This document shows positions 11,001-23,100 of a DNA stretch of 64,000 nucleotides, piece after piece. The first letter of the stretch is position 1, and every line of letters begins with the position of its first letter. This DNA comes from Ectobius pallidus (Eukaryota; Arthropoda; Insecta; Blattodea; Ectobiidae), in NCBI GenBank assembly GCA_964059195.1, contig CAXKWD010000007.1, forward strand, positions 149,717,769 through 149,781,768, written 5' to 3'. The notes under the pieces are model-generated. The model saw nothing but the letters and a program-made list of their open reading frames with translations. It did no database searches and had not been told where the DNA came from. Made by a program: the position numbers and the translations under genes.

Positions 11001-12931
11001 AGTAAAATTGGTGTATTAATCCTTACTTCTACAGTTATTTATGATATATCAAACATATCAGAGATACAAAAACAATAAATTTAAATTTTAAACACAAAAA
11101 ATTACAAATTTTTGATACATGATACTTTATTTGTTTTGTTCCATGTATTCAAATGTATTCTATTTATTTTGTATGAGTGACAGACAGGCCAATGCCTTTG
11201 AATTGACAATCTTACAGTGCACTGTTGCAATTCTGTGGGTCTCTGCAACTATGGACTTGATTAGAAAATGCCAAATAGGCTTTTTGTTCAACCATACTAT
11301 GTATGATATGCTTAGTACAATGACGTTACAGTATTTTAATGACGTCCATTATGATACAGAATTTCGTTATAATACTGTTGTGGTATTGATAAATGTTGTA
11401 CACAGAACAATCTTCTAGACTTGAAAGTAGCAATTCAAACTGCACAATAAACAATCTGTATTTAAATTATAAAATAAATTCTGTTTGTGTTAATATTAAT
11501 ATTATACAAAATTCAGTTTATTTTGCATGTTCTAATATATGTTGTTTTGAGGTTAAAATGCTAAGAAAAGCCTTAAACTTCCTGCATGCTATCACCTGCC
11601 ATCTATCACAAAAGACAAGAATTTATTAGCAACTGTTTGTCTAGGTCAACTAAGTTTTTTTTTTTTTTTTAAATAAATTACAAGGTGTTCTAAAAACTCA
11701 AAACTTATAAATTTAATAAGGTTAAAAAAAATTGTCGTACCAACTTGTTTAATGGTCATGAGGGCTCGTTAAGATCTTTATAACAGTCTTACGTTGTAAA
11801 TAATTATTACCATCTCAATGTCCCGTTTTGTCTCAAGGTAAAAGGCATTATAGTCTCATTGCATAATTTATTATTATGATTATTTTAACCTGCTAATTCA
11901 CTGTAAGTTCAAAGTAGTTGTAAACAAAGCCACGTGACAAGGGAGCACCTCATTGGCTTGTGGACGAATTGTAACTTTTGCTGCTTAGTTTGCAAACTCT
12001 TGCTCTTAATAAAATAGTTCGGTTCAAACCATACCATTTTGTAGCTATTTTCGTGCAGAGAAATTTAAAAACACATTTCTGAAGCAGATCTGTTTTTGAA
12101 ACAAAATTAATTTGGTCAGATTTACCTGACGCATAATAACTAAGTGAACTAATTAAACCATTACAACAGAAATTAAATAGTAGGCGTTTATGACGGCTGT
12201 GCGAATGCTCAAGCACACCACCATGGAATGAACATGCCGCAGCCCCCTCCCAAGAAATGGGTATGACCTGCTGAATGTGCGTTCATTTATTTATATTGGC
12301 TATACAACACTTACGTGAGGACAAGTCGTGTGCTAGAACAAGACAAAAATTTCATCAAAAGTTACATGTAACCTACAGCGCTGATAGGGTTGCGACGATT
12401 ACAAACAGAAATTAATGAATAGTGAACAACAATAAAAAAGAAAATGCCTCTGAAGAGGGCAGCCAACATTGCAAAATGAGAGTAAATTTTTATCTTCTTG
12501 TTAACTGTCTATGACTTTCTTAATTACTAATATTAATCCTAATTTTGTGCAAATGTATTGATCTTTGCAAAATAACTACAACATTTTTCAACAACGCTGC
12601 ATGTCATAAAAAAAATGATATTAAAAGTAGGTACAATACTATTGAGAACACTGGAATATACCAAATCCTCATTCCGTTTCTTTCTGTGGTGGGTAAATCT
12701 CCACGTGGTATTGTCACATGCTCAGCAGAGTGGTTCATTAGAGTTTGTTTACATTTCCTTTGAACATAAAGTGAAAATAGAATACTTCCACTCTGTATTG
12801 GTGAATTTAATTATAAGTTAGACTACCATACTCACTTGAGGTTCACATTTTGATTCTTCTGACCCTGAATCAGGTTTCTCCTGTTTAATACATATGGATT
12901 TCCGGTTTGGTTTAATGGTATCTAATGACAT
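6797..12931 (-). CDS. C2H2 zinc-finger protein, nine fingers, three coding exons (504 aa)
   Basis: A probable nuclear DNA-binding regulator; its target is unknown. The coding sequence joins 12931-12836, 10541-10407 and 8080-6797, all with GT-AG borders and all in phase 0. Residues 1-77 are charged and hold IKQE, IKEE and IKTE, which fit the psi-K-x-E SUMO-acceptor consensus. Residues 78-128 are a basic linker. Nine fingers (C-x2-C-x12-H-x3-H) run from about residue 129 to 373 with TGERP-type linkers; the first linker is short (IKP). Residues 374-504 are an acidic tail of imperfect EPDISI/DDTA repeats ending in another IKTE. The ATG at 12931 opens the first coding exon and a non-coding 5' exon may precede it. 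No KRAB, BTB or ZAD domain is visible. The fingers are unmistakable; orthology cannot be assigned, because such proteins multiply within lineages. The exon joins are inferred from splice consensus and phase. Confidence 0.85.
8239..8540 (+). mobile_element. SINE family A (GTTTA tail), intact copy with 13-bp target duplication
   Basis: A tRNA-like head (TGGTCTTGTGGTTAGC box A, GGATTTGATCC box B) is followed by a body with GCACTCAGCCTCGTGATTC and a tail of GTTTA repeats. TGAATAAATTTGG flanks it at 8226-8238 and 8541-8553. Other copies are at about 24600-24930 and 35465-35595. It lies in the last intron of the zinc-finger gene. Confidence 0.85.
8641..8740 (+). repeat. dispersed repeat, second copy near 20745
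   Basis: GCTAAAAACTGTCATGGC begins a segment of about 100 bp (8648-8745) that recurs diverged at 20749-20850. The family and its true ends are not visible. The rest of 8560-9640 shows nothing I can name. Confidence 0.5.
9646..9885. repeat. long imperfect palindrome (foldback)
   Basis: Left arm about 9646-9745 and right arm about 9765-9885 are imperfect inverted copies, both containing the complement pair around GGTGGTC and CTGCCTCCATTTTC. The left arm read on the minus strand carries GCGAAACGTC. See the palindrome finding. Confidence 0.8.
10407..10541 (-). CDS. zinc-finger gene, coding exon 2
   Basis: This 135-nt exon (45 codons) has acceptor TTTCTAG and donor CAG|GTAATA. It encodes EFIGVCTIKEEPKDE...LTPLIKIKTEQ. 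Both ends are in phase 0, so exon 1 and exon 3 join it without a frame change. The IKEEP and IKTE motifs are typical of the N-terminal part of insect zinc-finger proteins. Confidence 0.8.
10542..12835. other. intron 1 of the zinc-finger gene
   Basis: About 2.3 kb between coding exons 1 and 2 on the minus strand. It is AT-rich and contains only short incidental reading frames. I find no exon or delimitable repeat. Confidence 0.6.
12836..12931 (-). CDS. zinc-finger gene, coding exon 1 with start codon
   Basis: This exon has 32 codons beginning MSLDTIKPNRKS and ending KCEPQ at a strong donor (CAA|GTGAGT). It contains the IKQEKP motif. It is linked to the fingers by matching phase, orientation and the shared IKxE style; no transcript is available to prove the join. 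Confidence 0.72.
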
Positions 12932-13570
12932 AGCTTACTTTAGCAGCATTAATCAGAAGTGTGTTTTATCAAAATGTTAACATTCTGAAAGAGAGAAAAA
13001 ATTCTTTAGATCTACTAAAATATTACATCTTTTTCTACAGTGTGATTAAGTTATTCAGTAGTAGACAAGCTCATAGCCTCCAAACATTTTGTCTTGCCTC
13101 CTCTAGATTTTTAGCATTTAAAATCATAAAATTCTTTCAAGCAGTACTTTCGGAAATGTTCTTTAAATAGCTTTTGAAATGTACAGTACATCAGCTTTTA
13201 TTTGTGACATTGTTTTCTGAAGTTGACTACGATGATAACTGCAACATAATCAGAGATATACAATTTCAATTTTTTATTCACCTTTAGAATACAGGATTCA
13301 TGGCTTCGTCAAACAAAACAAGAACAAACAAAAACTTTACAAACAAATATGACAGGTACTAAAAAAATAATACAAAAACTAAATGATACAAGTCAAAATT
13401 ACTCAGTAGTACAAATAATATTGGGTGAAAATACAAAAATAACTTAATCATGTAAAACATTTAAGATGTTAGGAACTGAGAAGTATAATAACAGATAAAT
13501 CATACAGAAAAATAGATTTGGCCCTTAAAATAACCTTGTTGGTTCTATGGAAAGTGGGAGAGGGATAAGA
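12932..13570. other. upstream of the zinc-finger ATG, no further exon identified
   Basis: This region and the LINE fragment after it separate the zinc-finger start from the divergent HDHD2 gene. A non-coding first exon and promoter for the zinc-finger gene should be here or further right, but no TATA box or initiator could be picked with confidence. Confidence 0.4.
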
Positions 13571-13574
13571 AATC

Positions 13575-14850
13575 ATTTTTTTTTTTATATATATAAACTA
13601 CCTATTCCCATGCATAAGATATTCCTCCACTGAGTAGAAACTACCATTAATCAGAAATTTCTTTAATTCCTTTTTAAAATTCTTGGCTAATTGTATGTTT
13701 TTTATGCAAGAAGGCAATTTATTGTATAAAACTGTCCCGTTATACTTAAAGCTATTTTTAAAAAGTGTACTTTTATGCCAAGTGCTGTGTAAATTAGATT
13801 TGTTCCTTGTGTCGTGATGGTGTACCTGTTCGTTTGAGAGAAAGCTGTTTAGTTGGTTTCGCGTTTGTATAAGGACCTCATTTATGTATATTCCAGGCAG
13901 TGTCAGTATATTTAATTGCTTAAATAATGGTCTACAGCTATTGTTTCTGGGTACATTGAGCATTATTCTTATTACTTTTTTTTTGGATTCTAAATATTCT
14001 GACACTATGATTTGATTTACCCCAAAACATTACACCGTACATCAAACGGGAGTGAAAGTAAGCAAAGTATGCAACTCTGAGGATTTCTAAACTGACCGAT
14101 GATCTGAGGCTGAAGATTGCAAAACATGTTTGGGCAAGTTTCTTTGCTAGGTGTTCCACATGTGTGTCCCATTCCAAATTACTATTTACCCAAACGCCTA
14201 GAAATTTTGTGTTTTTTTCGTAATTCACAGGTTCACTACCTAGGAGAACAGCTGGTAACAATTCGTTTTTATTATTTTTGTGTTTAAATTCTATTGCTAT
14301 ACTTTTATTTGTATTAATAATCAATTTATTATCTCTAAACCATGAAGTAATCAGTTTAGTCACATTATCAGTATTTGATTGTAATTCTTGTATATTCATC
14401 CCTGAGACTAAGATATTGGTGTCATCAGCAAATAGTGATAATCCCATATTTTTGTTGCTATTTTGCTCCATTAAATCTCCTAGATCATTAATGTACAATA
14501 AAAAAAGCAGGGGCCCTAATATAGATCCTTGTGGAACTCCCTGTTTTATAAATTGTAGATTTGACTTAATGTGTTTGTACTCCCTATCTTTATCATCAAA
14601 ATATTTCATTTCCACTAGTTGATTTCTATTTTTTAGATAAGATTCAAACCAATTTAGCGGGATACCTCTTATACCATACTTGGATAGTTTCCTGACTAGT
14701 ATATCATGGTCCACAAGGTCGAAGGCTTTCGATAAATCTAGAAATATTCCTATACATGGTTCGCCTTTGTCTAGTTTATTGTAAATATTTTCGATGAGAT
14801 TTTGCAATGCTGTGATGGTTGATTTCCCTTTTTGAAACCCACTGCTTTAT
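13575..14850 (-). pseudogene. non-LTR retrotransposon reverse-transcriptase fragment, 5'-truncated, frameshifted
   Basis: The upstream end begins SGFQKGKST, followed by FLDLSKAFDLVDHDILVRKL, IKQGVPQGSILGPLLFLLYI and the catalytic FADDTNI. The frame breaks near 14000 at a T-rich run (A-rich on the coding strand) and resumes in another frame as ESKKKVIRIMLNVPRNNSC to a stop at 13598. The style is CR1/Jockey-like. The endonuclease and ORF1 are absent, as expected for a 5'-truncated insertion. A related C-terminal piece is at 38153-38617. It cannot make a full enzyme. Confidence 0.88.
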
Positions 14851-15314
14851 AAATACTATGCTAGTCTATTTATAATTTTCACTGGTATCAGTAAATAAGT
14901 GTTCAATCCTTCCACACTTCTTTTAAAAGTAGATAATTTGTTGTAACTTTTAATATCTTAATTTCATTGTCTCTAATTTGTATTGGTAAATTATTTTATG
15001 TAGCGGTGGTCATCTCCTTACTTATGATTCAATTCATTTTGTTTTGGGGTAGTGTTACATACAAAATACATGCTCAACCTGATGGCCCCATCTGAAATTT
15101 GATTTATCCCCTCAAAAAGTTGACCCTGACTAAGAGCTTGGTAGTAGAATAACATACCTACAACTATTCTTATTTAGGGATGAAATTAAAAAAAGAACAA
15201 CGTCTACAGTGATGCCTATCTGATAGATCACTCTTATTAAGAGACCACTTCTCTTAACATCAAACTTTTATAAAATCAATGTGAAGTCCTATAAAGCCAA
15301 CGTATTTTCACTTC

Positions 15315-15465
15315 TGTAGCAAGATTGAGATCGGAAATATACACACTAAACTTCAGCTGATGATGGCCAGAAGACCCGTTGAAATGATCATCCTGAGTAA
15401 ATATAAGTTACCTTTTAATGAAGTTTAGTGTGTAGGCCTATATTTCTGATCTCAATCTTGCTACA
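15315..15465. repeat. palindrome, about 40-bp arms, with CTGATGA...GAAA in the loop
   Basis: TGTAGCAAGATTGAGATC (from 15315) is inverted at the right end (to 15465); arms are about 40 bp with small gaps. The loop carries CTGATGATGGCC at 15357-15368 and GAAAT at 15381. Confidence 0.8.
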
Positions 15466-17048
15466 GATATCAACACTTCTCTAATATTAATATTGATATT
15501 TTCACTTCTTTTTAGAGATTATATCTCTATCCAACACCTGCAGCTTGTGAATAACAACTCTGTCATTTCTACCCTTTTTAAGATATGAAATTTCAAAATC
15601 ACAGCATTAATATATGGAAAGTGTTAAAACAAATCCAAATTTTTTAATAGAATAGGACTATTGTAATGTATTTCACAATACTAAAATGAAATCTGACAGC
15701 TTCGTTAAGTGGTCAGTTCTTGAATCCCCTATTGTTGTCATTCTGGCAGAAGTCACCAATTCCAAAATCTTAGGTGTCAGATGAAGCTGTTTTAAAGTTT
15801 GAATAAACCAATGTATAGATGGACTTGATAAAAATATTTAAGTATTAGTTAAGTTACTTGGAAATGGTTCGGGATATTAATTTGTGAGTTCTATGTGCCT
15901 ATAAAGCATCCTTTCATGAATTTAGTAGTACATAACTCAAAATGGCCATTTTTGGAGTTAGTGACCTGCCAGAATGATGATATAATGTGGGCATTTCCAG
16001 CAAGACAATAGTTATTTTTAAGGTTGTGATTCCCTCCACATGGGCTCCAGACAATTTTCTACATTCTATTTATAGTTTCAAATAATTCTGACATGACAGT
16101 GTAAAGTAAGATGGAAACTGTATTTTCTTTAAAGGACTCGTGACTTGTGAAGTTAGTGAACTGTGATAGTGAAAACTGATTATTAGAGCAATTAGGGGAA
16201 ATTCTAAATGTAGCCTAAAATCTAATTATAATTTTAAAGAAGAAATTCTAAGTAAGTGAAGTAATAACATGAACTATGGCATGAAGAGAAAATAACAGGG
16301 AAATTTTGATGATGTTGACAAGTCGTCGTTTGAATGCTTCTAAAGTTCTGATTTTAGATGCCAAGGTAGGCTACTTGTATGGTATTTTTCATCACAACTA
16401 ACTCTAATGTTGAACATTACCAATCTTTCATAGAACTACCAGAACGATAGTCGCTTAAAAGAAGTTTCCCTGATATTGAAGACTGAATTCATATAGATCA
16501 GTTTCATACAATATATTACTGTTCTGGGAAAGGGAGATCCCAGTAATTGCAGTAATGAAATCATTTTTATGGGACTAATTGTATTTTTCAAAAATATTGA
16601 AGTGAAATAAAATAGCCCAATTGTAATTAAATTGACCATTTATGAACAGCAAATTGAAAGGGCAGTAAAAGCATGCGGAAAACCGTTCAATTATTGTGGT
16701 ACATAGGGGTGAAACGGTAAATACTTGGCATGCAAAAGTCATCTATCTTACGTCACAACTGTTATGCTACAAGAACATAATGATTTTTTAATGTTCCACA
16801 AACCTTGCATTGTATGGATTTTGCCTCAATATTACCAACGCCTCCTTGATACTTTTAGTGACGAGTTCCCAACTGGCTGTGGATTGCGGTACATTTTTTT
16901 TAACGTTGTGGGACCCGTGTACTGGGTAGCATGTTGGTAATGTTAATCAAATAGTTAATGAAATAATTACGAATTTCTAATTGCACCGCTGTTATTTTTT
17001 AATTTTAATAAAATCCTGGCTATAACGCATCTGAAAGAACTTATACGT
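15466..17048. other. upstream region of HDHD2, nothing delimited
   Basis: AT-rich, with no coding exon recognised. It should hold the HDHD2 promoter and any 5' UTR. I could not identify a TATA box or initiator with confidence. Confidence 0.4.
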
Positions 17049-17149
17049 ATGGCCGGAAAACTCCCGTTAAAGGCAGTTTTAATAGATTTGAGCGGAACAC
17101 TACATATCGAAGATACTGCTTTACCATGTGCTGTTGAAGCTCTAAAAAG
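17049..17149 (+). CDS. HDHD2: HDHD2 exon 1 (start codon, HAD motif I)
   Basis: It begins [17 protein letters not shown] and continues [16 protein letters not shown]. It ends two bases into an Arg codon at the donor AAG|GTAACA. The ATG follows ACGT and matches the position of the start in known HDHD2 proteins. Confidence 0.92.
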
Positions 17150-20100
17150 GTAACATTTGGGTAACCAACATTTGCAGGGTACCGGTAGTTCATACGTAAA
17201 GATACAACATTTAATGTTCAGTAATTACAAAAAGCTCCAGATATTATGTTCATGTAGTTAATAGCAACAATTTAGATTAGGCCCAACTATTTTGGTAATC
17301 GACAAAAATTGGCTTATAGACATACCAGAAATTCCTTGGAGAACTGTTATTAACTCTGTGAAAGAATTGGCCCAACCATCTCACCCTTTTACTGTGATAG
17401 GCCTACTGCACCATCCCCCCCCCCCAAAAAAAGTTGGGGAAACGAAAGAATCTGCTACCCACCGTCCCATTGTGGTACAAGATTAGATTAGATTAGATTA
17501 GATTAGAATATGATTGGCCCCGGCCACAGCTGTCAAGTTGTCATAGCAACGGAATTGATGAACCGGGAGATGATCCAATTATATTCACCCTTGTACCACA
17601 ATGGGGTACAACGTAGCTTAGTGGTTGAGGCGTTGCGCTACAAACTGGAAGGTTGCAGGTTCGATCCTCAATGAGGTCGAAGTGTTTCAACTGGCCCATT
17701 CCTTCTGGTGATACTATGGCCCTGGGGTCGACTCAGCCTCTAACAGAAATGAGTACCAGGAACAATCCTGGGGGTAAATGCGGCCGGTGCATAATGCTGA
17801 CAATCTTACCGCTCTATGTGCTGAAGTCTAAAAGTCTGGGAGCCTCAACCTCCTGGAACCCTCTGGGCCTCCATGGCCTGTATGGGGAACACTATACTTT
17901 TACCACAGTGGGATGGTGGGTAGCAGATTCATTTTCCTATGAAGGTGACTGGCGTCAAAATTACAAATCTTTCAGAACACATCATATGAGTTTCCACCCT
18001 CATACAGTTATGCGCACATTTGACAGCTTCAATACTGCTTAGTACCGTTGACAATATTCTTACCATGTGGTAACATTCTTCAATCTGGTTATTGTAAAAT
18101 CGCTTAGGACTATAGAGGTCTAGGCCTTATATATATCTACTCATGAAATGTTCAAGAGAAACAATATGCCTATTCTGTGGATTCATAAATACATATCCAC
18201 CTCTTAAATGGTAGGTCTGCTGTACAATAACGGTATAAATCCAGTCACAAAAATCACTAAATTAGTCGTATTTGATGCCCCTTAGTCTCCGCCCGTTTGC
18301 ACCTGCTCTCCAGTGCGTTGTCGTGCACTAATTAATATAACAAAATTAATTGAACCAATTTCATGAAACAATATGAAAATGACCCTTCTATGAAATCAAA
18401 TTACAGTCACCAGAGAGAAGGTCTATACTTGGATTCAGGGTAGGAACATAGTGTAGGAGATGTACCTGCAACTCAACGTTGCAATACACAACTGCTGTCT
18501 CTCTCACTCCCTTTCATTCTGTAGACAAGGTACATCTCCTGTGCAGGTACATCTCCTACACTATGTTCCTACCCTGAATCCAAGTATAGTGGGCATCAAG
18601 TAGCCTATTTTTTCCCCAATTAGTCTGCCTCATAGTATTGTTTGTGACGTAAGTTAAATGTGTAATATTCATTAAAAAAGAGCCATATTGACTTATTTCA
18701 ATTTAAAAATGCAGTAATTCCACCCTGTCAATATTAAAGTTTTTTAATCAAATATATTTCGACCAACTTGTGGTCATCCTCAGTGATACAGTAAATGTCT
18801 TTCAGTGAGGTGACAATTAAGGGTAGCCTAGGGCTACCAGTAATAATGGAAGAGAAATTCCATCCGGCACCGTGATTTTACTCAGGCCAACTCAGTTGGT
18901 AGAGCACAGAAAGCCAAAGGTCACATGTTGGAATCAGAGGGAATTTTCTCCTAAATTATTCTCAAAATATTATTCTGAAGAAGAAAACTTAGAAGTCAGT
19001 ATTTAAAACACTATTTTAAAAGCATAATTATAGACTTTCTTGAGCTACTCACTCAAAGAAAAATACGCTAAGTCACTCTCAGAAGCACTCGACAATAACA
19101 ATTCCTTGTTTAGATTAGGAATTCAAATGCAGGTGTTTGCTTTCCTTTGAGAATTCCTAGAATCCTGAAGAGTTGTATTTCAAAATAAACTGTCACCAAT
19201 ATTATGTGGAAATTAAACTTAAAAATAAAACATAATAAATCATAATCTACTAGAAAATAAAGCATCAAAAGAAGAAGAAGAAGAAGAAGAAGAAGAAAAT
19301 GTGACTTGCCTGTTTATTACCAACTAGCCATGTGTGCTTGAAATTCATCCATTGGGGCTGTTCAAGTATTATGTAGGCCTAAGCATATTTTTTGTTTTAT
19401 ACCCCATCCCCCTTATAAGAAAAAAATAAGCAAATGCTAGACCATCCTTCCCCTTTTGCTTACATAAGATTTTATTGCATTTCGTACCTCAGTACTATTT
19501 TTCAGAAGAACTCACCAAAAGAAGGTTACCAGTAAATTACATTATTAATCCTACAAATTGGCATATATAGATTGCAGAAGCTCTTGCCCCATCATGCTTT
19601 GCTTGCTTCTTGTTGTTGCACTGTAATTGTTTCGTCGTCTAAAGCTTATGTAAGAATTTTCATGACCCCTCCCTCGCCCCCTTTCTGCCTAAGTAATACT
19701 TGAACAGCCCCATTTAAACATTTTATAGTTCTGACAGTGCTGTTAAATGACAAGTTTGTTAATCATAGTGGATCAGTTACGTAACTGTTTAGTGATTCTA
19801 AAACTATTTTTTGCAGGTTGAGAGAATCTGATTTAACAATAAAATTTGTAACAAATACAACTAAGGAATCTAGGCGCTTTTTGTATGAAAGATTGATTCG
19901 TCTTGGTTTTGAACTTAAAGAGGAGGAGATATGGAGCTCCCTTTGTGCAGCACAGGTGAGTCAGTAATGAAATTTAAATACTTGCACTTCAGAGTTCGAC
20001 TTAAATATGAATCTGACTATGTTGCTGGTAGGCCTACACTTTCCAAATAACTGGAACAAACTTTGAGCGCTTCTTTAGATCAGATCACTTTAATTTTAAG

Positions 20101-23100
20101 ATGTTATTTGGTCACCATTTGTAAACAGATTTTAATGAATTCTTGAGCTAAATATTAAAATCATAATGGTAATGGTGTCAATGCATAGTACGAATCAAAG
20201 ATGAAACCACTGGACTTCTACAGTGCATAGCATGTGGCAGTCACAGAGTACAGATAAGACTGTTTACCATGAAAGTGCGTTTAACGTAAGAGTTGGCTAA
20301 CTTTGCAGGTTTCTGCATTGTGGCCACTACAGCTGTAACTCCCGAGCGATCGGGTGAAATATCTACGCAGATAAAGCCGCTAATGGTGTACTGTCCCCCC
20401 CCAGCAAAGATTGTCTTCCACCTTCCATTTCCAACTGCACCTTCCCCAAGCTTCCTTGGTATGTTGTCAGCAATAAAGGTACTTTATTTAAAAAAAAAAA
20501 AAAAAAAAACTCCTTTATAGCCTATATGGATTTTTTTTGCATCTCCGATTGCACGGAATCTCAGATTATCGAGGCTTGGATTATTGTGACTCTACTGTAA
20601 TTCATATGTTCTTGTCCGATGTGTGTAGATCAGACTTTAGACTTTCAACATCTAGTTTAAGTTAGGTGAGAAATACTGAAATTCTTCTTGTCATTTGCAT
20701 ATTCTTTTACTTGAATTTTCAACAGGAGATGGAAGTAGCAGAGGAAGCTAAAAACTGTCATGGCAATCAGCCACCCAATTCTTGGTGAAGGCCGGGGCAC
20801 TCTGCACTGCAGAAGTCCAATGACTTCATGTTTGATGTGCTCTGTATTTTTTTTAACTCTCTATGAGAGCTACTTAATAAAAATCATCAATGTAATAATT
20901 ATGAGTGACCATATATTTTCCTTGAACTGATTTAATAAAAAGTAAAAAGTAAAGTGTTCCCTATACAGGCCATGGAGGCCTAGAGGGTTCTAGGAGGTTG
21001 AGGCTATCAGATTTTAGACATCTGGTACATGAAGGTGGTAAGATTGTCAGTCTTAAGCATTGGCTGCCTTTACCCCCAGGATTGCTCCTGGTACTCATTT
21101 CTGGTACGCCATACCCATGGTGCCATGGTGCCACCGGATTAGGCCAATTGAAAAACTCCAACAACCTCATAGGGAATCGAACCAGCGACCTTCTGGTTTG
21201 TAGTGCAGTGAACTGATTTAATAGCTTGTAAACATTAATTAATTGATGAAATAAATCATGATGAGGAATGTTAATTTATTGCAAATGTTGATTTGTATTA
21301 TGAATATTCTAATTCTTTAGGGTTTTAGTTCATAAATTGTTGTGGAAAACATTTTTTTAGCCATTATTGCTTGTGCCTTATGAATTGTGAATTGTTTCTG
21401 GTTCATGAAACTTAAGAGTATGATCAGTGTAATTCTGTGATGTTGTTATTGCAGAACCTTCTGAAGACTCGCAACTTGCGACCCATGCTAATGTTGGAGA
21501 AGGAGGCACTTGAAGACTTCCCAGGTCTTACTGATTTTAAAGAAGAGGAACAGAATGCTGTTGTGATAGGCCTCGCTCCCAACATGTTCAACTATCCTGA
21601 ACTCAACAAAGCTTTTAGGTTTGTATTTATTTATTTATTTATTTACATTTATGTCATAAGCATTGTAAATGTTGCCATAGGCCTGGACTAAAGAACACCA
21701 CAACACAAACACAAAAGAAAACATCAGAATCTTGTACCTATCTATTACTGGTAGTTCAGAAGTCACTAATACGAGGTCCGTTTACAGAAACAAAACACAA
21801 TTTCAAGGAACTATTTATTGCAACAGACACAGCCAGTGTTCAGCTATTTTTTAACATATTCGCTACTGGTATTGAAACATTTGTTTTACCATGGCTTCAA
21901 CTTTTGAACACCTGTGTGAGAAGTATGCCCACAGGTATTTGAACCACTGCGTGACAAACAATTCTGCCTCTCTGTCATTCTCTGTCATGCTTTGTCATTT
22001 TTTTTAGGTGTAGGAAAAGATGGAAATTGCTGGGAGCAAAGTTCGGGCTGTAGGGTGGATGTTTAAACATCTCCCAGCCGACCTTCTGCAGGAGACTGAG
22101 CTTTTTATTTTGATTTATGAATTACAAATCTATATAACACTTATCGTGTTGAATACAACAAGATAGATAACTTTTGTAGGAATAAAATGGTAATAAGGCA
22201 TGTCATGCCATCTACTAATGGAAAGCTAGAATAACCACACATCACGATTGATTTATAACTTGGGAATCAATATGAAACACATCGTGTTGCATGCCGTTAG
22301 TTAGAGAATTTCTTCAGCGTTAAAATGGTATATGGCATGTTGTGCCATCTACTCAGTGGAAACGAGAACTAAAAGAATAGGAATTGGTTGCTCAGCCCGT
22401 CTGGCAACCGGCCAAGTATGAATGGACTTGTTTTGTGCACCTGGCTCCCAGTCGGTAAAGTATGCCAATGGGTTAATAAAATGGAATTTATTGTACCGCA
22501 GGTTACTATTGAAAGGAGCACCGCTGATAGCAATTCATGCTGGTCGCTACTACAAGAGAGGTGATGGGCTAGCACTGGGTCCAGGACCATTTGTAAAGGG
22601 ACTGGAATATGCTGCAGACTGTAAAAGTGAAACTGTGGGGAAGCCATCGGCCACTTTCTTCCAGACAGCACTGGGAGAAATCCATCCCTCACAGGCAGTC
22701 ATGATCGGCGATGTAAGTGTTCAACATCAGGCATCTCTCTGGATATAATGTTAAGGCTGTACCTGGAACCATCTTATACAAAACCAGGGCCCTATTTCAT
22801 AAAACTCTACAGGTGTTTACAAATTTGTCAAGATGTCATCACGTTTGTATATTTCATAAATATTACAAATTCTCCTAACATTACAGGCAACTTAATGTAA
22901 ATTGTCAGACTAGAAAGAATACTTTTCATAAACGCGACAATTTTATGTCAAACCTAAAGTTTACTTTTTCACATATCAGATGGCTCTCATATATGTGTGT
23001 GATATTCGATCTAACACTGAGAATGTCATACTTAAGCAATCCATTAATACTTTTGAAAATAATAGAAAATAAATTTGGTACCTTTTTACACATTCTACTT

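Noticed and set aside
17653..18042. 129-codon plus-strand frame
   Set aside because: It is SINE family B sequence plus foldback arm, not a gene.
22369..22692. 107-codon minus-strand frame
   Set aside because: It lies antisense to HDHD2 exon 4 and has no similarity; the exon explains the openness.
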